Counted from the first letter of the stretch, positions 8,279-22,085 are shown. The stretch is DNA of 61,295 nucleotides from Paludibacter sp. (GCA_029973975.1 JARKQF010000300.1:1-61295), one strand, 5' to 3'. Translations and numbers: made by a program. The notes: generated from the sequence alone by a model not told the origin.

Positions 8279-9193
8279 ATGAATAACAGCTTGGTTTCGA
8301 TTACCGATTACAGTAAGAAGGAAATTCTTTCCATTCTCGACTCTGCAAAAGATTTTGAAGCTAATCCAAACAGAAAATCATTGGATGGAAAAGTGGTTGC
8401 AACCTTGTTTTTTGAGCCATCAACCCGTACGCGACTGAGTTTTGAAACCGCAGTTATCCGGTTAGGAGGTAAAGTTATTGGTTTTTCAGATGCTGCTACA
8501 TCAAGTGCCTCCAAAGGAGAGACTTTGAATGATACGATTCACATGGTGAGTTGTTATGCTGATGCTATTGTAATGCGGCACCCGCTGGAGGGGGCTGCCA
8601 GGTATGCCTCGGAAGTATCTCCTGTACCCATTATCAATGCCGGGGATGGAGCCAACCAGCATCCGTCTCAGACTTTGCTGGATTTATATTCGATATTGAA
8701 GACACAAGGTACGCTTGAAAATATGAATATCTGCATGGTAGGAGATCTGAAATATGGCAGAACAGTGCATTCGTTGATTCAGGCTATGTCGCATTTTAAT
8801 CCGACTTTTAAATTTATTGCACCGGAAGAGTTGAAAATTCCTGAAGAATACCGGATTTTCTGCAGAAAAAATAATATTTCTTTCTCAGAGTCCTGTGAGT
8901 TGAATGATAATTTCAATGATGCGGATATTTTGTATATGACCAGAGTTCAGAAAGAGAGATTCCAGGATTTGATGGAATATGAACGGGTAAAGAATGTGTA
9001 TACACTGCAAAATGAAATGCTCGAACATACCAAGCCTAATCTGAGGATACTGCATCCGCTTCCCCGTGTTAACGAAATCAGCATGGATGTGGATAAAAAT
9101 GAGAAGGCCTATTATTTTCGACAGGCACAAAACGGGCTGTATGTGAGACAAGCAATTTTGTCTAAGGTGTTGAATATAGCTAATAACGAATAG
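8279..9193 (+). CDS. pyrB: Aspartate carbamoyltransferase catalytic chain
   Basis: This 304-residue cytosolic enzyme condenses carbamoyl phosphate with aspartate, the committed step of pyrimidine synthesis. The carbamoyl-phosphate loop STRTRLSFE is near residue 45, [11 protein letters not shown] lies in mid-protein, and HPLPRVNEI is in the aspartate domain. Length matches E. coli PyrB (about 310). It is followed 60 bp later by pyrI, so the allosteric dodecamer should form. Expression is probably set by the leader-peptide attenuator upstream. The last codons and the TAG stop lie inside a 7-bp tandem array (9182-9202), which encodes the terminal Asn-Asn-Glu. Confidence 0.97.
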   Translation: MNNSLVSITDYSKKEILSILDSAKDFEANPNRKSLDGKVVATLFFEPSTRTRLSFETAVIRLGGKVIGFSDAATSSASKGETLNDTIHMVSCYADAIVMRHPLEGAARYASEVSPVPIINAGDGANQHPSQTLLDLYSILKTQGTLENMNICMVGDLKYGRTVHSLIQAMSHFNPTFKFIAPEELKIPEEYRIFCRKNNISFSESCELNDNFNDADILYMTRVQKERFQDLMEYERVKNVYTLQNEMLEHTKPNLRILHPLPRVNEISMDVDKNEKAYYFRQAQNGLYVRQAILSKVLNIANNE

Positions 9194-9202
9194 CGAATAG
9201 TG
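9182..9202 (+). repeat. Heptamer array across the pyrB stop
   Basis: Three 7-bp units, AATAACG, AATAGCG and AATAGTG, run from the last pyrB codons through the TAG stop (9191) and give a second TAG at 9198, seven bases later. Confidence 0.7.
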
Positions 9203-9253
9203 GAATGATTATCAATAGCCTTCGGTTTCAACCGGAAGAATAAATATTGAAAT

Positions 9254-9715
9254 ATGGAAAAAGAATTAAAGGTAGCGGCACTCAGAAACGGAACGGTAAT
9301 AGATCATATTCCGGCAGATAAATTGTTTCAGGTGGTTTCAATCCTGCGGTTGAAGCATTATGACCATCCACTGACCATTGGTAATAATTTCGACAGTAAA
9401 AAAATGGGTGTGAAGGGAATTATCAAAATTTCTGACCGTTTTTTAGCTGAAGATGAAACCAGTAAAATAGCGTTGATTGCCCCAAATGCAAAAATCAATA
9501 TTATCAAAGAATATCAGGTTATTGAAAAACGTGATTTGGTGTTGGGTGACGAAATCAATGATGTGATGCATTGCGTAAATCCGGTTTGCATTACCAATCA
9601 TCAGCCCGTGCCCACCCGCTTTTATGTGATTCAGGAAGGTGATAAAGTGCGCCTCAAATGCAGGTATTGCGAAAGAGAGATTGCTCAGGATGAAATTAAA
9701 CTGAAAAAGAAATAG
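9254..9715 (+). CDS. pyrI: Aspartate carbamoyltransferase regulatory chain
   Basis: This 153-residue protein matches E. coli PyrI closely in layout. An N-terminal nucleotide-binding ferredoxin-like domain (about 1-95, with LRLKHYDHPLTIGNN) senses CTP/ATP. A C-terminal zinc domain has Cys107, Cys112, Cys136 and Cys139 in the canonical C-x4-C-x23-C-x2-C pattern and contacts PyrB. Second gene of the pyrBI unit; its stop touches the next gene, so the flavin reductase is probably co-translated. Confidence 0.96.
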   Translation: MEKELKVAALRNGTVIDHIPADKLFQVVSILRLKHYDHPLTIGNNFDSKKMGVKGIIKISDRFLAEDETSKIALIAPNAKINIIKEYQVIEKRDLVLGDEINDVMHCVNPVCITNHQPVPTRFYVIQEGDKVRLKCRYCEREIAQDEIKLKKK

Positions 9716-9720
9716 TGCAG

Positions 9721-10296
9721 ATGAACGAAAAATCTCATGTCTCATGGAAACCGGGAACTCTGATTTATCCTCTTCCGGCCGCCCTGGTTTCCTGTGGTAA
9801 AACTCCGGATGAATATAATGTTTTAACCATCAGCTGGTTGGGAACACTCTGTTCCAGTCCTCCGATGTGTTATGTTTCGGTCCGCCGTGAACGCAAATCG
9901 TATGAAATCATCAAAGCTAACGGAGAATTTGTGATCAATCTGACAAATGAGGCATTGGCTTTTGCCGCCGACTGGTGTGGTGTCAGAAGTGGGAGAGATT
10001 ATAATAAATTCAAAGAAATGAACCTTACACCGGTCATGGCTGAGAAGGTGAATGCGCCGATTATAAAGGAAGCTCCTTTGTGCATTGAGTGCCGGATAAA
10101 AGAAATCATTACGCTGGGGACGCACGATATGTTTATCTCAGAGGTGATCAATATTCAGGCAGACAAACAATACATTGATCCGGAAACCCAAAGCTTTGAT
10201 ATGGCGAAAGCAAAATTAATCGCTTATTCTCACGGACATTATTATAAATTGGGAGAGGAGATCGGAAAATTCGGATGGACGGTGAAGAAGAAATAG
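9721..10296 (+). CDS. Flavin reductase family (FMN-binding split barrel) protein
   Basis: This 191-residue protein of the flavoredoxin/flavin reductase-like family carries the FMN-binding signature around SWLGTLCSSPPMCYVSVR and FVINLTNE. ATG 9721 is preferred; an alternative GTG at 9715 overlaps the pyrI stop by one base. These proteins bind FMN and reduce flavins or serve as electron carriers; the partner here is unknown. The position directly behind pyrI suggests co-transcription, but a link to pyrimidine metabolism is not established. The TAG stop begins a long heptamer array. Confidence 0.88.
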   Translation: MNEKSHVSWKPGTLIYPLPAALVSCGKTPDEYNVLTISWLGTLCSSPPMCYVSVRRERKSYEIIKANGEFVINLTNEALAFAADWCGVRSGRDYNKFKEMNLTPVMAEKVNAPIIKEAPLCIECRIKEIITLGTHDMFISEVINIQADKQYIDPETQSFDMAKAKLIAYSHGHYYKLGEEIGKFGWTVKKK

Positions 10297-10413
10297 TGAA
10301 TAGTGGTTAGTGGATAGTGGTTAATTATTGGTTTAAAGTTTAAGAATTTAATAGTTTAAGAGAACGGAAAGACTTTAGACTTTAGACAGTAAGTAGTACG
10401 TAGAGATAAAAAT
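10294..10413 (+). repeat. Degenerate 7-bp tandem arrays between flavin reductase and glyA
   Basis: From the stop codon on, the sequence falls into heptamers: TAGTGAA, TAGTGGT, TAGTGGA, TAGTGGT (TAG at 10294, 10301, 10308, 10315), then GTTTAAA, GTTTAAG, and later GACTTTA, GACTTTA, GACAGTA. The first 18 bases recur exactly, inverted, at 30026-30043. It fills almost the whole intergenic gap. Confidence 0.75.
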
Positions 10414-10426
10414 TATAAATACAAAA

Positions 10427-11707
10427 ATGAAAAGAGACAATTTAATTTTTGACATCATCGATCGCGAAAAGCAGCGTCAGATGAAAGGTATTGAACTAAT
10501 TGCGTCGGAGAACTTTGTAAGCGACCAGGTGATGGAGGCGATGGGTTCTGTGTTAACCAACAAATATGCTGAAGGATATCCCGGAAAAAGATATTATGGT
10601 GGATGCGAAGTGGTGGATGAATCAGAGCAGATTGCTATCGATCGTATCAAAGAGGTTTTTGGTGCCGAATGGGCAAACGTGCAACCTCACTCTGGCGCTC
10701 AGGCTAACGCGGCTGTTTTCCTGGCATGCTTAAATCCCGGTGATAAGTTCCTGGGACTAAACCTGGCACATGGCGGACATTTATCGCATGGATCTTTGGT
10801 AAACAGTTCAGGTATCTTGTATCGTCCCAGCGAATACAATGTGAAACAAGAAACCGGACGTGTGGATTATGATCAAATGGAAGAAGTGGCCTTGCGTGAA
10901 CAACCTAAACTTATTGTTGGTGGTGGTTCGGCTTATTCCCGTGAATGGGATTATAAACGCATGCGTGAAATCGCTGATAAAGTAGGTGCTATTCTCATGA
11001 TCGACATGGCACATCCTGCTGGTTTGATTGCTGCGGGGTTACTTGATAATCCGGTAAAATATGCGCATATTGTGACTTCTACCACACATAAGACTTTACG
11101 CGGACCACGTGGTGGTATCATCCTGATGGGTAAGGATTTCCCTAATCCATGGGGAAAGACAACTCCGAAAGGTGAAGTGAAAATGATGTCGGCTTTGCTC
11201 GACTCGGCTGTGTTCCCGGGTATTCAGGGTGGACCGCTTGAACATGTTATTGCTGCAAAAGCAGTTGCTTTCGGTGAATGTTTGCAACCGGAATACAAGG
11301 AATATCAGATTCAGGTACAGAAAAATGCAAAAGTACTTGCTGAAGCTCTGATTTCACGTGGTTTTACAATTATTTCCGGAGGAACGGATAACCATTCGAT
11401 GTTGGTTGATTTGCGTTCGAAATATCCGGAATTGACCGGAAAAGTAGCTGAAAAAGCGCTGGTTGAGGCAGATATTACCTGCAACAAAAACATGGTTCCT
11501 TTTGATAGTCGCTCAGCTTTCCAGACTTCTGGTATCCGTTTGGGTACGCCGGCTATTACGACTCGTGGCGCCAAAGAAGATTTGATGATTGAAATTGCTG
11601 AGTTAATAGAGACTGTATTGTCGAATGTGGATAACGAAGAGGTTATTGCTTCTGTTCGTAAAAGAGTGAATGCCACCATGGCAAAGTATCCGTTATTCGC
11701 TTATTGA
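10427..11707 (+). CDS. glyA: Serine hydroxymethyltransferase
   Basis: This 426-residue PLP enzyme converts serine and tetrahydrofolate to glycine and 5,10-methylene-THF, feeding one-carbon units to purine and thymidylate synthesis. Family signatures are visible: [15 protein letters not shown] near residue 48, [10 protein letters not shown], and the PLP-lysine block [14 protein letters not shown]. Length matches the family (about 417-430). It is preceded by heptamer repeats rather than a recognisable promoter and followed by a hairpin 11721-11762 before phoH. Confidence 0.97.
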   Translation: MKRDNLIFDIIDREKQRQMKGIELIASENFVSDQVMEAMGSVLTNKYAEGYPGKRYYGGCEVVDESEQIAIDRIKEVFGAEWANVQPHSGAQANAAVFLACLNPGDKFLGLNLAHGGHLSHGSLVNSSGILYRPSEYNVKQETGRVDYDQMEEVALREQPKLIVGGGSAYSREWDYKRMREIADKVGAILMIDMAHPAGLIAAGLLDNPVKYAHIVTSTTHKTLRGPRGGIILMGKDFPNPWGKTTPKGEVKMMSALLDSAVFPGIQGGPLEHVIAAKAVAFGECLQPEYKEYQIQVQKNAKVLAEALISRGFTIISGGTDNHSMLVDLRSKYPELTGKVAEKALVEADITCNKNMVPFDSRSAFQTSGIRLGTPAITTRGAKEDLMIEIAELIETVLSNVDNEEVIASVRKRVNATMAKYPLFAY

Positions 11708-11720
11708 TTTTTTACCGCAT

Positions 11721-11762
11721 CATTCAACAGTCGAGCGAATAAGATCACCCGATTGTTGAATG
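11721..11762 (+). other. Intercistronic hairpin glyA-phoH
   Basis: Arms 11721-11733 and 11750-11762 pair over 13 bp with a single G-U and a 16-nt loop. No T-run follows on either strand, so an mRNA-processing or stability structure is as likely as a terminator. Confidence 0.5.
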
Positions 11763-11781
11763 TTGTATAAAGATGGATTGA

Positions 11782-12759
11782 ATGCTCGAACAAATTTTTG
11801 AACTTTCGGAACATACTGATACCCTCGTCTTTTTCGGGGTGAACAATGTAAATCTGCATTTGCTGAAAAACCTGTTTCCTCATGTGAGGATGGTGGGAAG
11901 AGGACGTACGGTTAAAATTGAAGGAGAGGAGGAAAAGGTAAATGTCTTACTGAATTACCTTCAGAAAATTGAAAAATACTGTATCGACAACAATTCACTT
12001 AATGAAGAGGTTATTATACAGATTGTAAAAGGCAGTGAGCCGGCGGAAATCAGGTTCGATCATTTGATATTGCATGGTGTAAATGGTAAATCCATCATGG
12101 CGCGGACTGCAAATCAGCAAAAACTGGTAAAGGATTTCAGTACTCATGATTTGCTTTTTGCGATTGGTCCGGCTGGTTCGGGGAAGACTTATACCGCTAT
12201 TGCGTTGGCAGTAAAATCACTAAAGAGCAAAGTAATCAGAAAGATAATTTTAAGCCGGCCGGCTGTAGAAGCAGGAGAGAAACTGGGTTTTCTTCCGGGG
12301 GATATGAAAGAAAAAATTGATCCCTATCTGCAACCGTTATATGATGCCTTGCAGGATATGATTACTCCTTTGAAATTGAAGGAATACCTCGAAAATGGCA
12401 CTATTCAGATTGCTCCGCTGGCTTTTATGCGCGGTCGCACACTGAGCGATGCAGTGGTTATTCTGGATGAAGCGCAGAATACCACTACCCAGCAGATAAA
12501 GATGTTCCTTACCCGTATGGGTTTGAATACCAAGATGATTGTGACGGGTGATGTTACCCAGATTGATTTACCACTTTCTCAAAAGTCAGGTTTGATTGAT
12601 GCACTACAGGTGTTGAATAATGTAAAAGGTATATCCCGTGTCGATTTTGATAAAAGTGATATCGTCCGGCATAAATTGGTACAGCGTATTGTGGAGGCGT
12701 ATGAATTTCAGTCAACAGTTAACAGACAACAGTCTCCGGACAAGAAACATGGACTGTAG
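11782..12759 (+). CDS. PhoH family ATPase
   Basis: This 325-residue cytosolic protein has an N-terminal KH-like/PhoH extension (about 1-110) and the P-loop ATPase with Walker A GPAGSGKT and Walker B VVILDEAQNTT. PhoH-like (YbeZ-type) proteins are implicated in RNA metabolism and ribosome maturation. The usual partner ybeY does not follow. The last 16 or so residues (QSTVNRQQSPDKKHGL) are encoded by a 7-bp tandem array and are probably an accretion rather than part of the fold. Confidence 0.93.
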   Translation: MLEQIFELSEHTDTLVFFGVNNVNLHLLKNLFPHVRMVGRGRTVKIEGEEEKVNVLLNYLQKIEKYCIDNNSLNEEVIIQIVKGSEPAEIRFDHLILHGVNGKSIMARTANQQKLVKDFSTHDLLFAIGPAGSGKTYTAIALAVKSLKSKVIRKIILSRPAVEAGEKLGFLPGDMKEKIDPYLQPLYDALQDMITPLKLKEYLENGTIQIAPLAFMRGRTLSDAVVILDEAQNTTTQQIKMFLTRMGLNTKMIVTGDVTQIDLPLSQKSGLIDALQVLNNVKGISRVDFDKSDIVRHKLVQRIVEAYEFQSTVNRQQSPDKKHGL

Positions 12760-12781
12760 ACAGTAGACTGATGACAAATAA
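12709..12781 (+). repeat. Heptamer arrays across the phoH 3' end
   Basis: CAGTCAA, CAGTTAA, CAGACAA and CAGTCTC (12709-12736) lie inside the phoH frame. CTGTAGA, CAGTAGA, CTGATGA and CAAATAA (12754-12781) span the TAG stop, with TAGs seven bases apart at 12757 and 12764. Confidence 0.75.
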
Positions 12782-12784
12782 AAT

Positions 12785-13558
12785 ATGAAAATAGTATTCA
12801 TCGGGGCAGGCAATCTTGCGACACATCTTTCTCTGGCTTTACAGCAAATGGGAGAGCAAATTGTGCAGGTGTACAGTCGGACAAAGACTTCGGCTTCGGA
12901 ATTGGCAGCCTTGTTGTCTGTTCCTTATACCACGAGTACGGATAAAATTATTGCTGATGCCGATGTGTATTTCTATACCGTTAGTGATGATGCTTTAGAA
13001 AGCTTGGTTCAATTACCTTTTGCGACGAATGCTATCCACGTGCATACAGCAGGGAGTGTCTCAATGGATATTTTTCAGGGAAAAAAGAAAAATTTTGGTG
13101 TTTTTTATCCTTTGCAGACTTTTTCGAAAGCCAAACAAGTTAATTTTAATAAAATACCGCTTTTTATCGAGGCGTCCTCTCCGGAAGTAGAAACGGAGTT
13201 ATTCAGGCTTGCCCATGTGGTCAGTGAACAGGTTTACCGGACTAATTCGGAACAAAGACTGAAATTGCATGTGTCGGCCGTTTTTGCTTGTAACTTTGTT
13301 AATCACATGTATCAAATTGCTTCTGAAATGGTTAAGTCTGCCGATTTACCTTTTGAGGTGTTGAAGCCGCTGATTCTCGAAACTGCTGAAAAGGTGATGC
13401 ACTTATCTCCTGAACAGGCGCAAACCGGTCCGGCTAAAAGAAATGATCAGGGGGTGATAAATAAACATTTGGAAGTATTGGTTGAACTTCCCGCTTTAAA
13501 GCAGCTTTATCAGGATTTATCCGATATGATTCTGAATCAGTATCTCCATCAGTCTTGA
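12785..13558 (+). CDS. Rossmann-fold and DUF2520 domain protein
   Basis: This 257-residue protein begins with a dinucleotide-binding motif, IGAGNLATHLSLAL, and has the layout of the Rossmann-like/DUF2520 family: NAD(P)-binding half (about 1-125), then a helical half with HVSAVFACNFVNHMYQIA. It resembles pyrroline-5-carboxylate reductase/ketopantoate reductase-like enzymes, but its reaction is not known. It starts 25 bp after phoH and its 3' end overlaps the convergent mutY by 42 bp. Confidence 0.85.
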   Translation: MKIVFIGAGNLATHLSLALQQMGEQIVQVYSRTKTSASELAALLSVPYTTSTDKIIADADVYFYTVSDDALESLVQLPFATNAIHVHTAGSVSMDIFQGKKKNFGVFYPLQTFSKAKQVNFNKIPLFIEASSPEVETELFRLAHVVSEQVYRTNSEQRLKLHVSAVFACNFVNHMYQIASEMVKSADLPFEVLKPLILETAEKVMHLSPEQAQTGPAKRNDQGVINKHLEVLVELPALKQLYQDLSDMILNQYLHQS

Positions 13559-14583
13559 AACTGCATAATCTCCGATATGTTCGATTGCTGTCTTTTCAAA
13601 AAATCTTAAGAATTCACTTTCTTCTTTTATTTCGATTATAAAACATTGCGCATATATCTGCTGATGGGTCAGTACGTGCTTCAGTGGAGCTGACAATAAG
13701 CTGATATTGATTCCGGAACTAATACCTGCTGTGATCTTATTGAAATAGCTGTGTTGAAATATTTCGCTTTCTTCCAATAGTCTGTCTGCTTCAATCAAAG
13801 GAAATTCATAGAGATTTTTCCAGACATCGTTACCAGTTCTTTTTTGCAGATAAGTTTTATCCGTGTATTTGATAAATAGATAATTGAAATAACGGGCCCT
13901 GGTTTTTATCTTTTGCGTTTTTACAGGTAATACAGCTATACTTCCGTTTGCTAATGCAACACATTGAGTGAAGAGGGGACATGATTCGCAGGCTGGTGAG
14001 ACCGGAGTGCATTGCAAAGCACCGAATTCCATAATCGCCTGGTTGTGTTGTCCGGGATGTTGCTCATCCAACAGCTCATTTGCCAGGAGTTTGAATTCCT
14101 TTTTTCCCTGAAGGGAATCAATCGGCGTATCAATACCAAATAGCCTCGCCAACACGCGGAACACATTGCCATCGACCACGGCAAAAGGTAAATTGTATGC
14201 AAAAGAACAAATGGCAGCTGCGGTGTATTCTCCAACCCCCGAAAGACTGAGTACATCAGCATATTGATCAGGAAATTTACCGCCAAACCGGCTGACAACC
14301 TGTTGAGCGGCTTTGTGCAGGTTTCTGGCACGGGAATAGTAACCTAATCCTTGCCAGTATTTTAACACTTCGTCTTCAGATGCTGCGGCCAGACTTTGTA
14401 CATCCGGAAAACGCTCGATAAACCGATAGTAATAATCAAGTCCCTGATTTACACGTGTCTGTTGCAGTATGATTTCTGAAATCCATATTTTATAGGGATC
14501 ATCCGTATCCCGCCAGGGCAGGTCACGTTTGTACTGTTCATACCATTGTATGAGCGTTGCGGATATGGAGTTCAGTTCGTTCA

Positions 14584-14584
<1 letters not shown>
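13517..14584 (-). CDS. mutY: A/G-specific adenine glycosylase
   Basis: This 355-residue base-excision enzyme removes adenine opposite 8-oxoguanine. The helix-hairpin-helix/catalytic block reads LSGVGEYTAAAICSFAY with VVDGNVFRVLARL. The [4Fe-4S] loop is C-x6-C-x2-C-x5-C (CTPVSPACESCPLFTQC). The C-terminal third is the NUDIX-like 8-oxoG recognition domain. ATG at 14584 shares its A with the TGA of the upstream carAB gene (TGATG), so translational coupling to pyrimidine synthesis is likely; a TTG one codon earlier is less credible. Confidence 0.95.
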
Positions 14585-18954
<4,370 letters not shown>

Positions 18955-18991
18955 AAATTGTTAAGCGGTTTTTATAAGTCCAAAATTCCTG

Positions 18992-19021
18992 CAAAATTAC
19001 AAAAAAGATTGGGTGTGACAA
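18992..19021 (-). promoter_or_regulatory. carAB promoter
   Basis: On the minus strand TAATTTTG (18999-18992) lies 19 bp from a TTG element (19021-19019). The 5' UTR would be about 30 nt, with no attenuator hairpin, unlike pyrBI. Confidence 0.5.
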
Positions 19022-19132
19022 TAAAATGAATACAAAATGATAGTTAAATTTTGAATAAAAAATAGCTTGTATTAAATCTTTATGCGATAAGCTTACATTT
19101 TGTGTCATTTAATTGTATTTTGATGACGTTTC

Positions 19133-20710
19133 TCAAAATTCCGAACTGAAATGAAATTTAATATTCTTAAAATCATTCTGTGCCATTTGCAGCACATAAT
19201 TTGAATCAGCCAAAAAAACATCGCGACCTTCTTTATCGACAGCCATGAATTGCGCCTTGCGTTTTTTGAAGTTTTCGAGTTCGGTGAGGTTATCGCTTTC
19301 TATCCAACAGGCTTTGTATAGGTTAATCTGTTCCCAGCGGCATTGTGCGCCGTATTCGTGAAGTAATCTGTATTGAATTACCTCGAACTGAAGTTGTCCT
19401 ACCGTACCGATAATTTTACGGTTGTTAAACTGATTGACGAATAACTGAGCGACTCCTTCATCCATCAACTGATTAATTCCTTTTTCCAGTTGTTTGGTTT
19501 TCATTGGGTCGGCATTCTCGATGTACTTGAACATCTCGGGAGAGAAACTGGGTAGTCCCTTGAAATGCAGGTTTTCACCTGATGTCAGGGTATCGCCGAT
19601 TTTAAATGTGCCGGTATCGGGCAAACCCACAATATCGCCGGCATAAGCCTCGTCGACAGTTTCTTTCTTTTGGGCCATGAAGGCTGTAGGAGCAGAAAAA
19701 CGCATCAGTTTACCATGACGGACATGGCGGTAGTTTACATTTCTTTCAAATTTTCCGGAACATATTTTTACAAATGCAATACAACTCCGGTGGTTCGGGT
19801 CCATGTTAGCGTGTATCTTGAATATAAATCCGGAAAAGTTTTCTTCATAAGGATTGACTTCCCGCTCTAAGGTATGAACGGGACGGGGAGAGGGAGCAAT
19901 TTCTACAAAACAGTCAAGCAGTTCTTTTACCCCGAAGGTGTTTAATGCCGAACCAAAGAATACAGGAGCTAAATCGCCGGCGAGGTATTTCTCAATATCA
20001 AAGGTTGAATAAACACCTTCAATTAATTCCAGATCTTCTCTCAGTTTTTCTGCATCCTTGTCTCCAACAAGCTTATTCAGTTCCGTACTGTTAATATCAG
20101 CCAGCTGAACCGATTCGCTGATAGTTTGTTTGTTGGGTGTGAAGAGTTCGAGATTGTCCTTATATATATTGTAAACCCCTTTGAAAGCATACCCCTGATT
20201 GATTGGCCAACTTAACGGACGTACGTGGATTCCCAGTTCTTTTTCCAGTTCGTCTAATAAATCAAACGGATCTTTTCCTTCGCGGTCCATTTTGTTTACG
20301 AAAATCATCACCGGCGTTTTGCGCATGCGACAGACTTCCATCAGTTTACGTGTCTGTGCTTCAACTCCTTTAGCCGTATCAACAACAATGATTACCGAAT
20401 CGACAGCAGTCAGCGTACGGTATGTGTCCTCAGCAAAATCCTGGTGCCCCGGTGTATCCAGGATATTGATTTTATAGTCTCTATACTCAAAACCCATGAC
20501 CGAAGTTGCAACCGAAATACCACGTTGCTTCTCAATTTCCATCCAGTCGGATGTCGCTGTTTTCTTGATTTTGTTTGATTTAACAGCACCGGCTACGTGA
20601 ATAGCGCCCCCGAAAAGCAATAACTTTTCTGTCAGCGTGGTTTTTCCCGCATCGGGGTGAGATATGATAGCGAAAGTTCTGCGACGTTTAATTTCTGATT
20701 GTAGGCTCAT
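19133..20710 (-). CDS. prfC: Peptide chain release factor 3
   Basis: This 525-residue translational GTPase recycles RF1/RF2 after termination. G-motifs are visible: [12 protein letters not shown], the switch segment [19 protein letters not shown] and NKMDREG. The RF3-specific segments [18 protein letters not shown]-like and [20 protein letters not shown] distinguish it from EF-G. The [15 protein letters not shown] start is chosen because homologues begin a few residues before [11 protein letters not shown]; an ATG seven codons upstream is possible. A minus-strand -7 box TAAATTTG sits at 20770-20763. Confidence 0.96.
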   Translation of the reverse strand: MSLQSEIKRRRTFAIISHPDAGKTTLTEKLLLFGGAIHVAGAVKSNKIKKTATSDWMEIEKQRGISVATSVMGFEYRDYKINILDTPGHQDFAEDTYRTLTAVDSVIIVVDTAKGVEAQTRKLMEVCRMRKTPVMIFVNKMDREGKDPFDLLDELEKELGIHVRPLSWPINQGYAFKGVYNIYKDNLELFTPNKQTISESVQLADINSTELNKLVGDKDAEKLREDLELIEGVYSTFDIEKYLAGDLAPVFFGSALNTFGVKELLDCFVEIAPSPRPVHTLEREVNPYEENFSGFIFKIHANMDPNHRSCIAFVKICSGKFERNVNYRHVRHGKLMRFSAPTAFMAQKKETVDEAYAGDIVGLPDTGTFKIGDTLTSGENLHFKGLPSFSPEMFKYIENADPMKTKQLEKGINQLMDEGVAQLFVNQFNNRKIIGTVGQLQFEVIQYRLLHEYGAQCRWEQINLYKACWIESDNLTELENFKKRKAQFMAVDKEGRDVFLADSNYVLQMAQNDFKNIKFHFSSEF

Positions 20711-20818
20711 TGTTGATGAGGATATATGCAAGTTTTTTCCGTAAATTTGTTCAAAAAGAGCGCAAATTTACAAAAAAACAGGCAAATGATAAAATTACCC
20801 TAAAATCATAAAAAATAT

Positions 20819-20826
20819 TATCTTTG
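20819..20826 (+). promoter_or_regulatory. -7 box for AraC-type gene
   Basis: TATCTTTG matches TAnnTTTG and lies 34 bp before the start at 20860. Confidence 0.45.
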
Positions 20827-20859
20827 TTTCCGAGAACCTAAAAACTATACCCTAATCTA

Positions 20860-21939
20860 ATGAGTAATTTCATAAGGCACTTAGCGCACTTCACGCATGG
20901 CATGGCATTCATGTTTTTTATTATAATGGCTATACGGATTTTCCCTTTTGGAAAGAAGAATCGTATCATGCACATTCTATTTTGGGTCATGATATTCTGG
21001 GCATTCATCGAGTTGAAAGATCTCGGATATTTATTGGATGGCGTTTGGTCAAATCCTTATGTATCTTCAATTCATTTGAGTTTTGATTTGTGGTGTGTTC
21101 CGGCAATTATCGTTTTGCTTTTTGAAGTTATTTCACCCCAATGGACAACATTGCGCAAAGTGGTTCTTGTCTTTCTTCCATCGGTGTTGTTAACCATTCT
21201 TTTTGTGCTAACGGCTCATGAAGTGTTTTATACGATTTTAGTTGTGTATTCAAATGTGGTTGGGCTGCTTGCTCTGGGGATTGTGTTAATTGCTTCGTCT
21301 CGCTATGATAAATTCATCAAGATAAACTTTTCCTACAGTGATAATATGACCCTCGAATGGATACGTTTTTTGATTGTGGCTCTGTATTTCGCACTGGTGG
21401 TGTGGACTTTAATTAATAGTTGGTCGACTTGGTTGGGTGATGTGTTTTTTTATATTTTTCAAATAGCTATATGGTCGGGTTTTTATTATTATGCCCGGAA
21501 ACATCACGTCATAAGTACTCCTAACTTAACAGAATTGCTTTCTTTCAAAAATGATAGAGAAAAACCGACAGATGAAGACTGTAATTCAACAGAAGAAAAC
21601 GAAAAGTTTGTTGTTGATTTACAGAGAATCATGGAAGAAGAAAAAATATATCTTAATCCTCAATTAAATATTAGTACGCTTGCTTCGGCTATTGGAACTA
21701 ATCGCACATATCTTTCAAGCTACCTGAATCATCAACTGAATACCAATTTTTACGATTATATTAATCAATTTCGCGTAAAAGAGGCTTGTGAGTTATTGAC
21801 AAGTCAGCATAACAGGACCTTAGAAGATATTTCAGACTTATGCGGATTTAACTCTATTTCTACTTTTCGAAGATCTTTTATAAAAAACATGAATAAAACG
21901 CCGGTCGAGTACAAAAATAAATATCGCAATCTGGTTTAA
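20860..21939 (+). CDS. Membrane-embedded AraC-family regulator
   Basis: This 359-residue protein has about six to seven hydrophobic segments in residues 10-215, a charged linker (about 220-245, EKPTDEDCNSTEENE) and a C-terminal AraC double helix-turn-helix (about 250-357: LNISTLASAIGTNRTYLSSYLN and LEDISDLCGFNSISTFRRSF). The regulator is thus anchored in the inner membrane and could couple a membrane or periplasmic cue directly to DNA binding. The downstream secreted-protein gene has two exact 15-bp direct repeats, 21 bp apart, next to its promoter; these are a credible target. A second gene of the same layout lies at 26108-27256. Confidence 0.9.
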   Translation: MSNFIRHLAHFTHGMAFMFFIIMAIRIFPFGKKNRIMHILFWVMIFWAFIELKDLGYLLDGVWSNPYVSSIHLSFDLWCVPAIIVLLFEVISPQWTTLRKVVLVFLPSVLLTILFVLTAHEVFYTILVVYSNVVGLLALGIVLIASSRYDKFIKINFSYSDNMTLEWIRFLIVALYFALVVWTLINSWSTWLGDVFFYIFQIAIWSGFYYYARKHHVISTPNLTELLSFKNDREKPTDEDCNSTEENEKFVVDLQRIMEEEKIYLNPQLNISTLASAIGTNRTYLSSYLNHQLNTNFYDYINQFRVKEACELLTSQHNRTLEDISDLCGFNSISTFRRSFIKNMNKTPVEYKNKYRNLV

Positions 21940-21968
21940 GTGTTTTTTTCATTACCTGCTTTGTGTGC

Positions 21969-22004
21969 TTTTTGTTGTATTGAACTGTTTTTTTGTTGTA
22001 TTGA
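21969..22004 (+). promoter_or_regulatory. Direct-repeat operator upstream of BspA-like gene
   Basis: TTTTTGTTGTATTGA occurs exactly twice (21969-21983 and 21990-22004), period 21 bp, two helical turns. The second copy ends 24 bp before the -7 box, abutting the expected -33 position, as in class II AraC-type activation. Confidence 0.6.
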
Positions 22005-22020
22005 TAGATTTGTTGAGCTG

Positions 22021-22047
22021 TTTTAACGTAATTTTGGGACGTTAAAA
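22021..22047 (+). promoter_or_regulatory. Promoter inside a perfect inverted repeat
   Basis: TTTTAACGT (22021-22029) and ACGTTAAAA (22039-22047) are perfect 9-bp complements. They enclose the -7 box TAATTTTG (22029-22036). This could be an operator, or a 5'-end hairpin if transcription starts further upstream. Confidence 0.5.
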
Positions 22048-22085
22048 TTTGAATAATAGTTCATACAAATAAACACTTCACACAA

